This document shows positions 11,358-24,241 of a stretch of DNA of 64,000 bases, piece by piece. Origin of the DNA: Cladophialophora immunda (lineage: Eukaryota; Ascomycota; Eurotiomycetes; Chaetothyriales; Herpotrichiellaceae). The stretch lies in NCBI RefSeq assembly GCF_000835495.1, contig NW_015622546.1, positions 1,738,883 through 1,802,882 on the forward strand. Reading direction: 5' to 3'. A program made the position numbers and the translations under genes. Positions within the stretch are counted from its first letter, which is position 1. The number at the start of each line of letters is the position of its first letter. Under the pieces are notes generated by a model. That model searched no databases. It worked only from the letters and a program-made list of their open reading frames with translations, and had not been told where the DNA came from.

Positions 11358-13041
11358 GGATCCGTCGCCAGCCAGAGACGCAATGCCACATCGAACTCAA
11401 CGATGCGTTCAGAACGAACGACGAGACGAATGGTGTCAGATAATAGAAGGTGATGTCGTCCACGAAAAGGCAAGCCCACCGGGTATCCTGTATACGAAAG
11501 AAACAACCAAGGGCAAAGCCGGCAATAGACGTCGCGAGTATCCGGTCGTCGGTCCTACCTCGAATCTGGGATCTCAGAAATGAGGACAGAAAGCAGAAGG
11601 AGGGTTCTTTGATGAAGAACCGGTGCTAGTTACGTTGTGTGGAAGTCGTGTTTGGCTCACTGATATTTGCGTATCGACATGGCAGTATGGAGATACCCCA
11701 GAAAGGTTTTTCTTTTTCGTCCAGAGCATAGCGATTGGTGCAGGGAAGCCTGAATTATGGCCGGCATGAATCTATCTTTATGGATATTACTCATATTGAT
11801 GTTGAACGAGAAGTGCATTGGTACGCTGGTATGCTTTAAAAAGGAAGCAAGGCTTTCCCCCGGGGCAGGGGTCTCGAGCGCCCACATCGCATTGGACGTC
11901 AAAGTTTGAAATGATATATATTATTCCTATTACATATGTTGTGAGCAGATTCGATGACACCGGGTCATCATGTCCCTATTTCCTTGTTTCATCGCCCAAA
12001 TCGGACTCGTTAGCACGCAATCAGAACGAAGTGAGTAGAAGGGCAGGCGGGCAAACGTATGCAGTAGTATACCTTGTCCTGTTCTACCTGCGTGTTACAC
12101 AAATGTCCCGGTCTATCTCTGGTTTTCCATGCTCATCTAACGACCTAGGTACCCAGCTAATATCCTCCCCGAGGAAACCATGCGTGACAATTCGAACAGG
12201 CTCTGGAATCCCGGGAACCCATTCTGATCCGCACAATGTGCCCAACCCCTGCTTTGTACCAATCAGCAAAAGACAGGAACTATTCCAAAGCGGCAAACAG
12301 TAGATCTATTGGTCGGTTTGCTTTTCTCCCCATAAGAACCATGAAACGGGAACTGAAATGAACATATCGTGGTCCGCGGCCCTGCCAAGCTGTCTGCGTA
12401 GCCAAGTTGAGCTGGACCTGGGAGGAAGGCAGCGGGTTCGAGAGTTCAGGAGAGAAATAGAAGGCGGTGAGACTCTTCTGATCTGTTTTGCTGGTACCGA
12501 GAGACCGTGAAGTGTTGCTCAAGTCGTCATCACGGATCTGCATTCTATTCTCCTCCTGCTGTGCCTTAATAAACCTTACTAGAGCACCACATTCCCCCGT
12601 CTTCCGCCGCCAATTCAGTCGAAATCTGGGGCTTTTCGGAATCGAGAGAGTGCAGGGCGTAGATTCGGAAGGATGTGTGAAGACATATCGTAGGACAACC
12701 TTTCGACATGAAGTGTCTCGGTCTGATGGGGATGCATACTGGTTGAGCCCGCGGGGAAATTGTGTTGCTCAATTTCTCGTAAGCGAACCCTGCAAATTGT
12801 TCCCGCGCGCTATATAGAGGGCTAGTTGGGAAAAAGACTGCTCAAGAAGGGGAGACATGTGCTCGAGGCAAGAAATGTGTGCACATGGTCATAATATCGT
12901 TTCTCTCAAAAATGTGATGGTCGTTTGTCGTTGCTCGAAGGCGTCGCGCTCAAGGTTGTGGGACTGAATGTAGTAATGCCGTTCCTGCATAGCAGGTTCG
13001 GATGTGTGATGTTGTCCTCGAACGATCCCGCGTAAGATGGT
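11358..13041. other. Intergenic between convergent genes, no supported gene
   Basis: 1.7 kb between the ends of the F-box gene and the phosphate carrier. Both 3' untranslated regions should lie here. Two adjoining minus-strand frames (12543-12280 and 12296-12084) look faintly protein-like but I could not join them or assign them. An ACCTAGGTACC sequence lies at about 12145-12155. Confidence 0.45.
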
Positions 13042-14286
13042 CTAGTGACCGCCAGTGGTCGGCAGACCGAGCCAGACCTTAAAGGAATCGTAGCTGCACA
13101 GTAGTTAGCATGTTTCCTTTTGGATCATCTTGGAAATTTGGTCAAAACGTACATCAGCCATTGGAATCCAGTCAACGTTCCAATCATGACGATTCTGACT
13201 GGCAAACCATTCCAGAGACCTGTGAATCCAATGTTGCCGTAGATCCGGCTCATGGCTTTTCCAGCAGATTCACCAGCTAGAATGGGTCAGAACATATTCA
13301 CAAGAAGATGGGGGACTCTGGAAGACATACCTTGGCGGTCCGAGTTCAGTTTGCTGACCATGACGTCGGCGGGATGACTGACGATGGCGCAGGCGATACC
13401 GGCAATATAACCAGCCAGGAAACTCACACCTGTTTGTTGTAGACTGTTGTAGCTCTCCTTGGGCTTGCCGAGTTGTCGATAGATGATCTTAACCGTCTCT
13501 TCAAAGGTTGCGAACTTGCACATTGTGTACGGGATTTGACGGCCCCAGAGCGGGTAGAGACCCTTGTACAACCCGGCAATGCCCTCCTTGTCGACGATTT
13601 TGGTCCATCCCTCCCGCAAGTTGTTCGCGTATGGCGGTAGTGTCGTCTGCATGCGGACTTTGATGGCTTCCCACGGACACAAGAGGATGTCTGCAATGAA
13701 TTCTGCCGTGGCGCTGGCACCTAGATAAACTAGAGTGCGGTTGCTGTTGGGGAACATGTTGTCGCCGTACTGGTGCTTGAAGATTTCGTAGAAGCCGTAT
13801 TTCCCAAGACCCTGGAAGGAGTACCCGACGAACGTCGGTGTCCAGCCAAAGAACACGCCACGAACACCTTCTTTTGCGTAGATGGAACTCCATCCTTGGA
13901 GGTTTGATTTATAGATCTTCGGGTCGACTTGACGGCGGGTCTTGACCAAATCAAGAGGTGTAACAAGGGTGTGGGTAGGTCCGCATGCGACGACGCCGCC
14001 CAGCATGCACGCGGCGAAGTATTTAGTCTGGCAAGAAGCTGTTAGTTTCTTTTCTGTCCCAAGAAGGCAAAGGCAATGTAATCATGGAGAGGCAGATGTA
14101 TCAGATGTCAGGATCTCAGGCTGCGTGCCACAACATTTGAGCTCAAGTGATGTCTGATGCTTCGAATCGGCCCGTAGGAATGGTCGCTTGACGGAGAATA
14201 CGTACCGAATACGGCTCGATCTTTCCAAATGGGTAGCTCTTGAGCACCTCGGCAGAGGGTGGTTTGAGGGTCGTCTGCGTAGTCAT
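13042..14286 (-). CDS. mir1: Mitochondrial phosphate carrier (Mir1/Pic2 family)
   Basis: Imports inorganic phosphate into the mitochondrial matrix for ATP synthesis. Four exons on the minus strand: 14286-14206, 14027-13331, 13276-13153, 13093-13042, giving 317 residues. The first exon gives the start [20 protein letters not shown] and splices to [16 protein letters not shown]; the last gives [23 protein letters not shown], the conserved end of this carrier. Three carrier repeats are visible with their P-x-[DE]-x-x-[KR] signatures: [20 protein letters not shown] and [10 protein letters not shown]. Intron 1 is 178 bases, the others 54-59, with CTGAC or CTAAC branch points. The matrix-half fold and repeat spacing are complete, so this should be functional. 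Confidence 0.95.
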
Positions 14287-15105
14287 TGCGGCCGATTGAT
14301 CTGGTTCCTGGGACTGATGAGGAGAGAGCGCAAGGATGAGACTCTTTGGATACGAAGCAACGGTCTTCTTCAGGCAGCCACTGCTCTTGCTTCAATTGGG
14401 TTGCTGGTTCTGCCACGGAGCACGTGCGCCAAAGTCAATGACGATGCTGTTAACAAAACTTGAAGACGCAATTAAAAAGCGCGACGGAGAAGAAATGTAC
14501 GATGAGAGGAGATTCAATATTTGTCACTTGACGAGTTCCTGCGAGCTGCGAGGAGATGCACAAGAGGAATGAAGCTGCCAGCAAGCAAAATGAGAGCTTG
14601 CAGGAGCTGAGGGAGAGGTCAGAAGTAAATAAGGGACGGAAGCTTGCTCAATATGGCTCAAGGTAGCCGCACCTGCCGCAGGAGCCGTACGAGCTGCCCT
14701 TGCTGCGCAGATCCGGGCGGTGGCAGAGTGCGAGATCCCAGAGATCCCAGAGATGCCAGGAGCTGATTTGATGCTGGTGGGCGAGTCGGTGCATGTGAAG
14801 AGCGCCATAACATCATCGCCGCTGATGCGGCCCTGGCGCCCAGGCGAGACTATTCCCGATCAGGTTCGTGATAGCCGGGAATTCCGGGCGTGGGCCAGTG
14901 ACATCATGCGCCCTAAAAGCTTGTCTGGAGCTAGCGGATGCTTATTCATCCAGTGCCCATATCTCACTCAGCCAACCAGCAGCCGGGACAATGTTCCTCT
15001 TTGAGGATAGATACGACCATACCTTTTTCCTGGTCGGTGTATATGTGCACGCATACACGCATATAAACAAACTAAGTGCCGGAGACCCTTCGCCCCGATC
15101 CACGT
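14287..15105. other. Intergenic, no supported gene
   Basis: 0.8 kb between two minus-strand genes: promoter of the phosphate carrier and 3' region of the Zn2Cys6 gene. A small tandem repeat (CAGAGATCC-like units) is visible at about 14730-14755. No gene seen. Confidence 0.5.
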
Positions 15106-18007
15106 CTACGAGTGCATTCCCATACCAAAGTGATGGGACGGCCCAAGAACGCCAGGATTGCTATCCGGCGGGAAGAGTTGATCCCATTCGGCCTGTACAC
15201 ATATAAAGGTCAGCGCTGCACTTGTAGGTATCAATCTACGGGCAACGGGCAGGCACACTCACCCAGTCAATGTCTAGCATGACAGAATCATTCCGGTTGC
15301 TGTTCTGAAATTGCGGGATGTTGATCTGATCGCTTGGGAAGCCCGAATTGATCCCAAAGGGACTGCCACCTCCGGATGAAGGCTGCCTGGGGACGACTCC
15401 AGGGAGTGACTGGATGGCTTGAGGAGGCGGCGAAGTCTGTGGACCTGGTCCCAAGACTGTTCGCCAGCTGACTTGATCTGTCGTGATCAGTGGCGGCCAA
15501 GAATCATTTGTGCCGGAGTCGCTAGGGCTGTTAAAGTCAATCTGCTGACCTGGCGAAGCTTGATTTGCGTCGGTCCGGGGTGGTGTTTGTTGCGGCTGTG
15601 GTTGTGACTTTGATTGTGATTGTGATAGCAGCGGCGACTGTTGTCTTGCAGAAGCCGGTGGTGAAAACTGTGAAGATACGAACTGCGTGAGATGGCCAAT
15701 ATCTGCAGGTGGCAGGTATTTCGCGTCAACATACATCGTTGCCGGTGTATCAAAACTCCATGACTGGTCGGCCGAAAACCTCGGGTCTCCTCCACCCACA
15801 TTCTGTAGTGGCGTGGATGTGACCGCTGAGGGGTGCAACGAGTTGGATGTGTCGACTTGGCCCTTGTCCTTCATCGATGGTTCGGAGCTCTTACGGTGTT
15901 TGTCCAGGCCGTCCTTCATACTAACGGGAATCCGTATCCTGCGTAGGTCTCGATACACAGCCGTTCGATCCCGGACTGCTGCAATAATTGCCCTGGCTCG
16001 TTGAGTGCGTGACAGAGAGAGCTCTGGCTCGAAAACAAAGTCAATCACGTTCCATATTCGTTCAGCGTCCCGAAGTGTCGGCTGTTGATATATGACTGAC
16101 AACAGCAAAAAGGCGATGTGCCATTGCTGATAGGCCCCGTTATACCACTTCCATTTCCTGAGTTCTGGGATTCGTTCCATTGCAACCGCATTCTCCATGG
16201 CGAGCAGACCGCTTTGAATGGTAAGATTCGCGAGCCTCTCAGGCACTTTGTTGCTTGTATTGTTCAAATACCGATGCAATATCATGACATACATGCGCTG
16301 GACCATGAGGTTCATCAGCAATTGAGCGTATTTTTGTATGGGCACTTCAGTGTTCAAGATCGGGTTGTATTTGGCCTCCATAGCCTTGCGGAAAGATTCC
16401 ACTTTGCTCAGGACATGGGTCAATGACGCCCTTTTCTTCTCGATGCGTATGCGATCGTACCATATGACTCGTTGCATTTCTGTGCATTCAAAGTGTATCC
16501 GTGACATGGTCATATCTGTCCACTTGTCCTTCACCTCCTGAGGCTTCGCTAAGAGGAGATCGGCATCATTGATGTTGAGGGGAAGTTTCGTGTCATAAGC
16601 CTCTCGCGTAACGCCCGGCCGCGGGCCTTGGGACTCGCACGTGCGGAAATCCAGGAAGCAAAGTTGAAACCATACAATGCGGCGAACATGACACTCCACC
16701 GGGGACAGGCCGTAGACAGTCTCCGGATCGCGGTGTAGTCCCATGCATTCAGCAAGCCGAACCGCCATGCCAACTATCACCGAGTGAGCGCGGGAGAGCT
16801 GGTCTCGGCACATGGGGATCAGGTAGACCACGAGAGCCTGTAATGTTTCGATTTTTGTCGCCCTCAGGATTTGTGCTTTACTCAGGGCCACCTCAGTGCC
16901 CGTCTGAAAATTACCGAGTATAGTGCTCTTGGGCCTGGCGAAAATAGCCGTGACCTCTGACTCTGGCATGCTTGCCACGGCCGAGAACAGGACCGAGAGG
17001 ACGATGGATTGTTGCCACGCTGGAGGTTCGAGGCCAGCAAGGACCGCAGTCCAGAAATTGTCATAATGCAGCTGGAAGCTTGGCCAGTGGACTACACGAG
17101 CAATGAAGTGAACGTTCTCAAAATAGTTGCGCACCAAAATATCGGCCGCGGCTTTTGCCGGCAAGAAATTGATGAGGGATCTCTTACTGCCGACATCTCC
17201 AAACAAAAACCCAGATCCCGGGGCAATGTAAGAAGGTCCAGGGGCTAGGAAGTCACTGTTGTGATCCGGGAGTTGAGGCATGGCTGAGCGCTTCTCGTCG
17301 GGTGTGCGACGATCATTGGTGGGCTCTGAGAGTGTAATGTCCATCTGAAGCGTTGGTTAATCTCAGGGAAATATACACGCCATTGTTGCACTTACCTCTT
17401 CATGGAGTCTAGGTCGGAAGAAGCCGCCCAGGCGCTCCGTTAACCTTCATGTTGGTTAGCCAATCTGTTTCCTCAACATTCAGGTTGCAGGTAGAATCTA
17501 CCGCATTTTCCCTATTCTGATCCCCAGGTCTAGGACATCATCATTTGCATCGTCCTCGTAAGAAGCATCGATGACTGCCAAAGGTGTCGGTTCAAGCCCC
17601 TTTTCGTCTTCGGGGACGGCAGCTTCATTGTCAGAGCTGCTGTCCTCGCCTCCAGGAAGATCGGCTGAGGTTCTGCGCATGGATCTTTGAGGCGAGGCTG
17701 TGGCGGTCCTTCCTTCCTTGCGTGCTACGTCCTGCTCGAGCACTCGTTCTAGAGATCCCATCTTTTCCTTGATCTCATTGAGGCGCTGTTGCGAGACCGA
17801 ATCCAGAGCCGGGGCTAGGAAGAGACAATCGCGCGAGAACTTGCTGCAATTAGTACATGGATGCAGCTTATCACACTTGAGTTTTCTTCGGCGACATTCA
17901 AGACACGACGTGATCATGCGATTTCGTCGGCGCACCCGACTTTGAGCGGTGGATTTCTGTTTCTCGTCGGTCGCGCCGCGACCCTCGGACGGGGGTGAGC
18001 TGTCCAT
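15106..18007 (-). CDS. Zn2Cys6 transcription factor with fungal-specific middle homology domain
   Basis: A 907-residue nuclear regulator. Four exons: 18007-17502, 17444-17396 (49 bases), 17344-15263 and 15192-15106. The binuclear zinc cluster is at residues 35-61 (CLECRRRKLKCDKLHPC, then TNC and C61; spacing C-x2-C-x6-C-x5-C-x2-C-x6-C), preceded by a basic stretch and followed by a short coiled segment (QQRLNEIKEKMGSLERVLEQ). An acidic region then leads to GIRIGKMRLTERLGGFFRP, a motif often found between the zinc cluster and the regulatory domain in this subfamily. The Fungal_trans domain follows (RNYFENVHFIARVVHWPSF; GMAVRLAECMGLHRDPETVY). The C-terminal third is Gln/Pro/Ser-rich, a likely activation region. 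The last exon encodes AEWDQLFPPDSNPGVLG. Targets unknown. Confidence 0.88.
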
Positions 18008-19252
18008 GTTGCTCAGCGTTATTGTTGACAGGAGGAACAGAAACGGCGAGATCTGTTGCAACGTTACATAAACCGTGTGACCGTCCCGACACTGCGAGAT
18101 CTGCCAAGGTATCAGCGGGGTAAGACGGAAGATAGCTCAATGCAGAGCGAGATCGACCTCGCGCTCGTTTCCAAGCCCTGGGGACTCGAATGATCCGCGA
18201 CGTCGATAGAAGGACTCGCCCTGAGAGAGCCAGGTGCAAAGCCGAGGGGGGTTTGAGACGAATTTGAAACCCAGAGGCAAGAATATCGGGAGAAATCGAG
18301 GAAGGTCGACTGGGCCTAGTGGTGGTGACGGATGGTTGGAGGCGCTGAGGGATTGGCTGGGTGGCTGAACGGCTGAGTGGCACTGGTGGCACGTGCAAGC
18401 GTCTTTGCTCAGCAAACAACACCAACAATCGTCAGACAGGCTATGAGCAGCGGAATTCATCCCTTTTGCCATTCTGCGCATCCATGTTCGCTCGTCCGCT
18501 CCTCTCGCCCGTCAATCTAGTCCTCGCTACACCCCAAAATCAAGCGTCGTATAAGCGGCAATGCTGACTCGCCACTAGCTCCGCCATTGACTGCGGGTGT
18601 TGTTGCGTTGTTGTGGGCACCCCAAGGCAACTCAAGGCATAGGAAGGGCTGACTCAGCGACATTGATGGGCCAGAAGGGACCAAGACACGAATGCGTGCG
18701 AATCACCACGTTGGTGACGCCGGCTAAAGCTCTGCCGAGAGACATCAAGTCCACCGGATCATCGCACGACGCGCTGATGGGCGCATTATTGGACTTGGCT
18801 GAATGCTGAAGTGTGCCAGTCTGGGGAATCAGGAGGATCTCCAGTAGGTGAATGGTCTGGGAGAGAGCATGCGGTGGAAGTGCTGTTGCCAGTTCCACAT
18901 CTCGTATCATCCATCGACGTCCCGAAACTCATTTTGGCCTTTCCGAGGGTTGTTTGTTGTATTAATATCAGTCCCTTGCCCCCAAGAATCCCACAAGGCT
19001 TCCCCCAAGAAATGCTAAATGGTAAGCAGGGCCATTCGGAGACCGGCCGGTTTGAATGTTCTTTCCCACCCGGATGAGATGCTGAACATAATATATTCGC
19101 ACACGGACTCTAAAACCTTGGTAAGCTTGGGCGTGCTTGGGAAACCTACCAGTAACAGACGTCCTTATTCGTGTTGCCCATCTGAAGACGGTGGCATTTC
19201 TTGCTCCTAGTATCGAATCTACAACACGCAGCTACAGGATAACAATAGCATC
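18008..19252. other. Shared promoter region between divergent genes
   Basis: 1.2 kb between the start of the Zn2Cys6 factor (minus) and the start of the alpha/beta-barrel gene (plus). Short open frames only; no gene supported. Confidence 0.5.
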
Positions 19253-20141
19253 ATGCCGCCGGTTGCAACAGAAATCGCGCAGTTCAATCTTATTCTCGGA
19301 CAAGACCCCAGGAATCCTGGCTCGTCGGCTGCTCAGTTCCTCCAGAAGGTTTTCGACATAGTGAAGCAACGGGAAGGGTTTATTCGTGGCTACTGGGTAC
19401 GTGTGTTTCTTGAGACACGACCGAGTTCCTGATCTTTTGAAGGGCATCCAGGATCAAAATCCAGGGATCCTCGTCGTGATTGTTGGTAAGCCGGGCTGGA
19501 AGCAGTCTGGGCGCAGTGACTGATCCTCTGACAGACTGGGAGGACATCAAACATCACCAAGACCTGGTCAACAGCGAGGATTTCGCAGCTATGACCGAGA
19601 ACTTAGTCAATCTGGTGACCTTTGAGAACGGACCGCCTGTTGTTAGTGAGTGAAGTCGAAGCTCTAGCCTAGAGGAGGACTGAAACAGTGAACAGCACAC
19701 GTAAATTTTACTTCCGACGCAGCGAGTGCCTGTCAATCATCTGTTACTGCAGTGAAATCATTCAGGTTACCCGAGGATGCAAGCGAGAAGCAGAAATCGG
19801 CATTGGAGGATTCGTTCCTTAGCCTCGTCAAAGTCTACACGACTGAGACTCCCTGTAGCGGATATGCATGTGGTTGGGGTGAGTACTACACGCAACGGAC
19901 TACTCTGGTGTGACTGACCTCGACACCAGTCCTGGAAACACTTCCAGATGACAACGCTCCTGGGGACGAGGCGCTTACCTTCACTGGCATCTTTGGCTGG
20001 CCGGCAAAGGAGGGTCCTGAAAGTTCGAGAGACAACTCTGGCGACCCTGCACTTGTCGCAGCGGTGGAGCAGATCTTAAGACTTGCTCTCCCTCAGAAGA
20101 AGGGAGACGCCTTCGACGTCAGCCTGCGCAGTTTTGGATAG
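19253..20141 (+). CDS. Dimeric alpha/beta-barrel (ABM/Dabb-like) domain protein
   Basis: Small 230-residue protein assembled from five exons: 19253-19396, 19443-19485, 19535-19645, 19696-19878, 19930-20141, with introns of 46-51 bases. Frames join exactly at all four junctions and reach a TAG. The N-terminal half reads like an antibiotic-biosynthesis-monooxygenase/stress-responsive ferredoxin-like domain: a beta strand (EIAQFNLILG), a helix (SAAQFLQKVFDIVKQREGF), a GYWGIQ turn, and the hallmark strand-plus-helix VIVDWEDIKHHQDLVNSEDF. A second related half follows (LVKVYTTETP...VLETLPD...FTGIFGWPAKEG). Known members form dimers and bind or monooxygenate small aromatic compounds, but many have no known activity. 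For intron 3 I used the second of two nearby AG sites (19695), since only that one keeps the frame open. Confidence 0.72.
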
Positions 20142-21356
20142 ACAATAGGGACTATACTTGTACCTCGGGGAAACCGTTACCCACACTTTGACGTCTTTTT
20201 CCAAGTCCAGTAACAGTGAAGACGACTGCCGAGGACTGGACCCCCCGCTTTCCCACAAGGCGATCGCAATTGCGACAGTTCGCCAAAATCACGCGTTGCT
20301 TTGAGACAACCTCGCTGGTGCCCTCCTTAGCCGAGATCTGGGGAAATTGGTTGAGCTCATTGTAGCCAATCATGAAGCGGATGGTGCAGCAAGGTTTAGC
20401 TTCACGATGGTTCATCTGATGGCGACCAGCCTTAGTCCAACGCCACTTCAAGTCTTTTCTTCAGCACTGTCAACAAACACCTGCTCCAGACTGCTTGTCT
20501 TCAAGAGAAGATGGCGCTTGACGATTATTGCCCCAGCGACCGCGCCCTTCGAGGCCCTCCTTCGCATCGAGACAACCCAGTGTCGATATCCGCACTCCAC
20601 ATCGCAAGCTTCACGCAAGCACGAGGTGACAAGGGCCCGATCCACAAGCAGTGCTAGTTGCTCATCCTTGGTTTCTTCAGTTGTTCAAACAAGATTCTGT
20701 GGACGTATACGGCTTGTGGTCTTTGTCGAAAACCTGTACCAGCAGCAGCTCCAAACCGGAATGTCTCATCCACTTGAGAGGCCAAATCGAGGTCTGTCAA
20801 TCTTGCAAGAAAAAAATACTTCTTATGATGTGCATGAACTCTCCATCCTTCCGCGTTGATCTCTCGCACACGGGCGGGTCGTCACCTCTTCTTTGCTTCA
20901 AGGAACCTCCGGTATTGTCTGCCAACGCCATTACGAGGCCAGAACTCAGACTGGCGAAATGCCGGGGATGGTCACTGCTTACCGGTCTGCTGTGCCACCA
21001 CCGAATAAGCTCGTCCACAGCAAAATGAGGAATCTGGGCCTCACCTACGTACAATCGCTGCTGCATTTGCTGTTGTCGGTTAGGTTGTTTTGGAATTAGA
21101 GTTCGAGGGCAAGGGCCCTCGTGAATATCCTGGCACTGTTTTCCCCACCAGGTAGGTCTGTTGCTGGTCTAGGTGTATCCGGTGCGAGGCGTGCTGGCAG
21201 GCGTCGTCGTCATTTCTTGTTTACGGAGATATCAGAGGACCTTCTCTCATTGTATATGGACGCCGCTGCCGCTGCTGCGTGGACATAATCTCCTACTCCT
21301 CTGTCCGTTTGAATCAACGTCTAAATCTCCACTTATCCCATTACTCTCCTCCTGAT
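20142..21356. other. Intergenic, no supported gene
   Basis: 1.2 kb between two plus-strand genes. A 170-codon plus-strand frame and several minus-strand frames overlap here, but none has domain signatures or clear splice joins. Promoter of the DUF1996 gene. Confidence 0.45.
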
Positions 21357-23630
21357 ATGAAGTCTTTGGACCTTTCTCAATCCCTATGGCCGCTCGCGTT
21401 GCTGCCCGGCCTCTCACATGCCTACTGGCGCATGGCCTGCAGCGTTTCTCAGACCGCTCGGGTGGACCTCATTCTTAACCCAGGCGAGGTGTCTGGACAT
21501 GTGCATAAGTTCGCAGGCGGCAGCAGTCAGTGCAAAGAGCTCCGGAGTCGACCATTCTGCTGATGTCTTAGATGTCAACCAATACTCGGACTTCAATTCG
21601 CTACAAACCTCGAACTGTTCGACGTGCGAAGTCCAGGAGGACAAATCGGCGTACTGGACCCCACAACTCTACTTTGCCCACGCAAACGGCTCGTTCGAAG
21701 AAGTACCAAACTATGGAATGACCGTATATTACGTTGGTATGTGAAGGCCGTCTATGCCTCGTACTACGGCTGACTGTTCAATGAGGCCGCGGGGGCAATT
21801 CTTCCAACACGGTTCCATTTCCGGCTGGATTCAAGATGATCACGGGCGACACTCGACAGCGATCTTACGACAACTCAACCTTGACATATTTGAATACCAG
21901 GCCTGTGGCCGACAGGTTCGTATTTCCCTCCAGGCTTTCAAAGATTCTGCTGCTAACCTCTTGCTAGGGTAAGTTTCCACTGCATAGACGAGGCTAACGA
22001 TATTCCAGAACAGCACTACATGTTCCGTACGGATTGTGTCAACGGCATGCGAGCCCAGGTCAACTTTCAGTCATGCTGGGATGGAGTGAATCTTTATCTC
22101 GACAACAACGCGCACGTCGATTACCTGTCGGGCATCGACTATGGCGTCTGCCCTCCTTCTCATCCGGTTCCTATTCCTGGCTTGTTCTTCGAGTGAGCGC
22201 TCTCCTCTCGCTGCGATGGGTCCAAGCTTATTTCAACTAGGGTTCTTTACATGACAAACTCGGTTGACCAGTCGGGCGGTGGTCAATTTGTCTTCTCCAA
22301 TGGGGATCCTACTGGTTACGGATTCCATGGCGATTTCCTGAACGGTTGGGATATGGACATACAAACCGCTGCTGTTCAAGATTGTCTCTACACGGACGAC
22401 GGCGGGGTGGTGAGCGCATGCTCTCACCTCGCTCCAAGTGACGATATCAACTTTCCACGCAATTGCCTTGAACAGCCATCAGTATTTGATGAGCCTGTGC
22501 ACGGCTTGATTTCTGCTTTGCCTGGTTGCAACCCCATCACGCCTGGTCCTGATCTGGCCGAACAAGTCGTCTGCCCTCTCGACTCTCACACACTTGATAC
22601 ATCAAACCAAACGTCAATCTCAAGCGCCACGTCTACTACAGCGGCCTCCTCCTCTTCTTTTGACGCTGCTGCCTCGATCACAACAACCGATTCTAGCATC
22701 TCAGTCACAACCGATACCTTCACCATCTCGAGCCCAACTCCAATCAATGCCGCGGACTCAAGTGTTTCTTCCTCCTCCACCGAGCTGGCATCGTCTGACC
22801 CGCCTCCGATACCACCTACGGTTACATCCTTTGACCAGTTGACTTCAACGATGGAACCAGGAAGCGGACTAGTGACTACCACCGTTACCGAGTGGATCAC
22901 CATCACAGTGACGGGGCCCAACGACATTCCAGCGAATTTCGTCGCTGTAAGCAGCACCTTGGGTGTCGCAACCACACTTATGGCCACAGACTCAAGCATC
23001 GAGGCAATGGTTTCTGCAGGCTCGACCATATATACTGAATCCTGCCCGGAGCAAGATCCGAGGCCGACTGCAGCGGGTATGACCACCATTACCTTGTACG
23101 CGACCGTGGCTCCGACGAATACACCCCCAGTGTTTTCGCAATTTATATCCTCCGCAAATACCGCTTTGACGACTATGGACACATCCGCACCTATCAATAC
23201 GTCCTCGGGATTTTCACAATTTGTATCGTACCCACCAAATACCACTTTCACGGCAACAGATACTTCCGTTCCTACCGATACACCCTCGGCGTTTTCGCAA
23301 TTCGTGTCCTATGCAAATACCACTTTCACGACAATAGGAACTTCTGCTCCCACGGATACAAGCGACAGCAGGAGCATCGCTATCTCGACAACCCTGGCCC
23401 TGGCCTACGGATTTCCTTGTTCCCTTTACTCAGGTGTTACGATTGACGGGTGCCCGACCCCAGCAACTACCTCATCAACCACGGATGCCACCACAGCGAA
23501 CGTTCCGACCGCAGTTGCAACTACGACACAATCACTCGCCAACGAAACGACTGTGGCGCTTACCACATCCGCGCCAGCTACGACGCCTTTCAGGATTCGA
23601 GGACGTGAAGTATTCTTGACAGAGAAATAG
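21357..23630 (+). CDS. Secreted DUF1996 protein with Ser/Thr-rich repeat tail
   Basis: A 692-residue secreted or wall-associated protein of unknown activity. Five exons: 21357-21525, 21572-21736, 21786-21915, 21968-22192, 22241-23630. The signal peptide is about residues 1-22 (WPLALLPGLSHA), followed by the DUF1996 opening YWRMACSVSQTARVDLILNP and HVHKFAGGSN. Conserved blocks continue through SAYWTPQLYF, MTVYYVGRGGNSSNTVPFP, MFRTDCVNGMRAQVNFQSCW, LSGIDYGVCPPSHP and DPTGYGFHGDFLNGWD. The donors of introns 1 and 3 are the less usual GTCAGT and GTTCGT. After about residue 330 the protein becomes Ser/Thr-rich with three near-identical repeats (FSQFVSY...NTTFTT...TDT; DNA 23133-23369), presumably O-glycosylated. 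I see no hydrophobic GPI-type tail. Confidence 0.87.
23133..23369 (+). repeat. Three tandem 26-27-codon repeats in the DUF1996 tail
   Basis: Three units start with the codons for FSQF at 23133, 23211 and 23292 (26, 27 and about 26 codons). They share FSQF[IV]S, a central NT[TA][FL]T and a T[ST][AV]P[IT][ND]T ending. The DNA is also similar, so this is a recent in-frame expansion of a Ser/Thr-rich stalk. Confidence 0.85.
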
Positions 23631-24241
23631 GGGGGATATTGGGCACAGAGAAGTATTGCATTGACATTATGGCACTAATTAATGACAGAGAACGGATTTA
23701 TTGACATGTAGGGACGGACCATGACGAGCACAGACAGACCAGGAGTACGGGGCTGCGGCAAAATATAGAGATACCCAAGGGGCAGGACCTTTGATCTTGC
23801 ACAATCACATTCCGGCCGGCGTATTACTGGGGGCATACTAGGGAGAGGGACTATCTGGTGGCTGGAGGGATTGGGGGAAATTGGTGTTCTAGGTGGGGGG
23901 GACATAAGCAATGATATATTGCCGGGAGCAAATGCAAAGTCTTATCTATTTCAATATGCTCTGTGTCTTGAGGCGTCTCAAGCTGTTGTAAGGTTGGCAG
24001 TGGGTTTGCTACTCGTAAGGCTACCTGCAATTGTGCGGAGAGACAGGGCGTTTGCGCAGCTTCACGCTACGGCGCAGCATATGCGCCAGACTAGTAGCTC
24101 TCTTTTCCACTTCTGCTCGGCAAGCCTCGTCAACCTCATCGCAGCTTTCGACAATGTTCAATTGACATAATCTCTCAAACACTACCACCACCGCTTCACC
24201 TCAGCCGCGTGCTGCAGTATCTTCGACATCGCCCTAATGTT
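23631..24241. other. Intergenic, no supported gene
   Basis: 0.6 kb between the DUF1996 gene and the next plus-strand gene. No frame worth keeping. Confidence 0.5.

Noticed and set aside
12084..12543. Two adjoining minus-strand frames with a protein-like look
   Set aside because: They cannot be joined by a convincing intron, and no start, end or family could be fixed.
20347..20859. 170-codon plus-strand frame
   Set aside because: Ser/Thr-rich with no signature, and opposing frames are equally open; not distinguishable from chance.
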